A stretch of 21,172 nt of DNA, from the NCBI GenBank assembly GCA_005887855.1, contig VBQB01000257.1, forward strand, positions 1-21,172, read 5' to 3'. This document shows, one piece after another, positions 20,153 to 21,172 of the stretch; positions within the stretch are counted from its first letter, which is position 1; each line of letters starts with the position of its first letter. The position numbers and the translations under genes were made by a program. A model generated the notes under the pieces. It ran no database searches and was not told where the DNA came from. It was given only the letters and a program-made list of their open reading frames with translations. This DNA comes from Verrucomicrobiota bacterium. GTDB taxonomy: Bacteria > Verrucomicrobiota > Verrucomicrobiae > Chthoniobacterales > UBA10450.

Positions 20153-20821
20153 TCATTTTATGCCGCGCAAGTCATTGATCGCTTTACGATAATCTTTCGC
20201 AGTAAAGATGGAGGTGCCAGCGATGAGGACGTTGGCGCCGTTCTGGATCGATAATCGTGCAGTCTCGGCATTAATACCGCCGTCCACTTCGATGTCGATC
20301 TCGTGCTCATGGGACTTGTTCCATTCTGCTGCGCGTCTTACCTTCTCCATCATCTCTGGCCGGAACGATTGACCGCCAAAACCAGGGTGAACAGTCATGA
20401 CGAGCAAGATGTCGATCTTGTGGAGGAATGGCTCAACGGATTCGAATGGCGTCGCGGGATTCAATGAGAGGCCGGGACGACATCCTGCTTCTCGAATCGC
20501 GCGCAAGGTTTTTTCGACATCGTGTTTTGCTTCCGGCTCGACGTGAACGGTGATTGAGTTTGCGCCCGCTTTCGCAAAGCGCGGCGCATAATGATCGGGA
20601 CGCTCGATCATCAAATGCGCATCGAGAGGAAGCTTGGTCTGTTTGCGGACAAACTCGACAATTCCCGGTCCAAAGGAAATGTTATCGACGAAATGCCCAT
20701 CCATAATGTCGCAATGAATCCAATCCGCGCCCGCCTGTTCGACCCGTCGGATTTCATTGGCCAATCGTGAGAAATCGGCCGCCAGGATGGAAGGAGCAAC
20801 GATGATTTTTTGCGACGGCAT
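20153..20821 (-). CDS. rpe: ribulose-phosphate 3-epimerase
   Basis: A 222-residue TIM-barrel enzyme. The start IIVAPSILAADFSRLANEI is the family signature. Metal and catalytic residues are all present: WIHCDIMDGHFV (His36, Asp38), DAHLMIERPD (His69), and IEVDGGINAET (Asp180). HPGFGGQSF and NVLIAGTSIF (phosphate-binding loop) complete the site. The enzyme interconverts ribulose 5-phosphate and xylulose 5-phosphate in the pentose phosphate pathway, in the cytoplasm. The ATG at 20821 gives the normal start; no Shine-Dalgarno sequence is visible. The gene is convergent with gspE and divergent from mreB, with a repeat-like stretch (20831-20880) upstream. Confidence 0.97.
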   Translation of the reverse strand: MPSQKIIVAPSILAADFSRLANEIRRVEQAGADWIHCDIMDGHFVDNISFGPGIVEFVRKQTKLPLDAHLMIERPDHYAPRFAKAGANSITVHVEPEAKHDVEKTLRAIREAGCRPGLSLNPATPFESVEPFLHKIDILLVMTVHPGFGGQSFRPEMMEKVRRAAEWNKSHEHEIDIEVDGGINAETARLSIQNGANVLIAGTSIFTAKDYRKAINDLRGIK

Positions 20822-20830
20822 TCAGAAGGG

Positions 20831-20880
20831 AACGTTGAACGCCTGACAGCAAACGTCCAATATTGAATCGTTAAAGCGTT
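20831..20880. repeat. possible fourth copy of the GTTGAA/GTTAAAG repeat
   Basis: AACGTTGAACGCC is followed by CGTCCAATATTGAATCGTTA and AAGCGTT, resembling the repeats at 5059-5082 and 8742-8775. AACGTTGAACG and CGTCCAATATT are partly complementary. It lies directly behind the rpe start, as the other copies lie behind the starts of carA and pheS. Confidence 0.4.
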
Positions 20881-20946
20881 TCCGAGTTATAAGAGTTACG
20901 AGATTGCTAGCACCGCCGATTTTAACTGTGTAAACCTTTTGGTCTC

Positions 20947-20978
20947 TCAAGCTTTCGCTTGACGGCGTGAGCCGCCGT
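20947..20978 (+). promoter_or_regulatory. two adjacent small hairpins in the mreB upstream region
   Basis: TCAAGC (20947-20952)-TTTC-GCTTGA (20957-20962) is directly followed by ACGGCG (20962-20967)-TGAGC-CGCCGT (20973-20978) and TT. A weak promoter-like pair overlaps them (TTGACG at 20959, CATGTT at 20981, spacer 16). They could be a protein-binding site or part of an mRNA leader; I cannot decide. Confidence 0.3.
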
Positions 20979-21033
20979 TTCATGTTACGGCGTTTCAGCC
21001 GGTTGAATCGCGCTCGCGGGAGGGGTTCCTGCG

Positions 21034-21090
21034 ATGATCGACAATGTGGATGCGCTTCCTTCGGACTGGAAAGTGCTCCAAAAACAATAA
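21034..21090 (+). CDS. possible 18-residue leader ORF upstream of mreB
   Basis: ATG 21034 to TAA 21090 encodes MIDNVDALPSDWKVLQKQ. A strong Shine-Dalgarno-like GGGAGGGG (21018-21025) precedes it with a spacing of about eight bases. The stop is three bases before the mreB ATG, and mreB itself has no visible Shine-Dalgarno sequence, so its translation could depend on ribosomes finishing this ORF. I know no homologue, and chance cannot be excluded for so short a frame. Confidence 0.35.
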   Translation: MIDNVDALPSDWKVLQKQ

Positions 21091-21093
21091 TCC

Positions 21094-21172
21094 ATGTTCA
21101 ACGGACTTTTCGGCTGGTTCTCCAGCGACATCGGGATCGATCTCGGCACCGCGAATACGCTTGTTTATGTAA
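21094..21172 (+). CDS. mreB: rod shape-determining protein MreB, partial (N-terminus only)
   Basis: The last 79 bases encode MFNGLFGWFSSDIGIDLGTA, then NTLVYV. The phosphate-1 loop of the actin/Hsp70 ATPase fold (DIGIDLGTANTLVYV) is the exact opening of MreB, and the preceding amphipathic FNGLFGWFS segment is of the kind that attaches MreB to the membrane. MreB filaments guide wall synthesis in rod-shaped cells; mreC and mreD normally follow. Only about 26 residues are visible, but the motif is diagnostic. The start ATG 21094 is three bases after the stop of the short leader ORF. Confidence 0.92.
   Translation, partial: MFNGLFGWFSSDIGIDLGTANTLVYV

Noticed and set aside
1..21172. CRISPR arrays, tRNA or rRNA genes, prophage or defence islands
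   Set aside because: No regularly spaced repeats, no cloverleaf sequence and no phage or defence genes were found.

Overview
The window looks like chromosomal DNA of a Gram-negative, rod-forming bacterium. It carries Mla lipid transport genes, a type II secretion secretin and mreB. The protein style (CHASE2 adenylate cyclase, a zinc-ribbon rhomboid, a GspD/GspE pair with a peptidoglycan-binding gene between them) and the dense GTAG-headed palindromes and CACGGAT-type repeats suggest Verrucomicrobiota, perhaps a soil Chthoniobacterales/Udaeobacter-like lineage. That placement is inference; no rRNA is present. Most of the window is ordinary core genome with intact reading frames.

Layout. 1-1141 (minus): mlaF (partial) and mlaE, joined by an ATGA overlap. 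1392-3234 (plus): an isoaspartyl peptidase/asparaginase broken by a small deletion with frameshift, a palindromic repeat pair, and a dolichyl-phosphate-glucosyltransferase-like GT2. 3334-4985 (minus): a small exported Cys/His protein with its own terminator, and carA, whose glutaminase domain lacks the segment that normally carries the nucleophilic cysteine. 5092-9191 (minus): rplT-pheS-pheT, then a probable 6S RNA closed by a strong intrinsic terminator. 9387-10517 (minus): a zinc-ribbon rhomboid protease, divergent from a CHASE2 adenylate cyclase (10634-12739). 12741-12923: a repeat with inverted ends. 12955-14854: mpl, then a RAYT (REP-associated tyrosine transposase) gene enclosed by two inverted copies of a GTAG-headed REP. 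14864-15352 (minus): an exported SnoaL/DUF4440-like protein. 15533-20026 (plus): gspD, a peptidoglycan-binding protein and gspE. 20153-20821 (minus): rpe. 21094-end: the start of mreB, preceded by a short ORF with the only good Shine-Dalgarno sequence.

The most notable signals are: (1) carA missing about 28 residues in frame, including the catalytic Cys; (2) two other genes, the asparaginase and the RAYT, with small internal losses that break the frame, so either gene decay or assembly/consensus error must be considered; (3) a REP-RAYT unit whose left REP supplies the stop codon of mpl, with a similar arrangement at the carA stop; (4) an unannotated 6S-like RNA downstream of pheT; (5) an rplT ribosome-binding site held inside a GCAA-capped hairpin. 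Nothing here is clearly a new defence or biosynthetic system.
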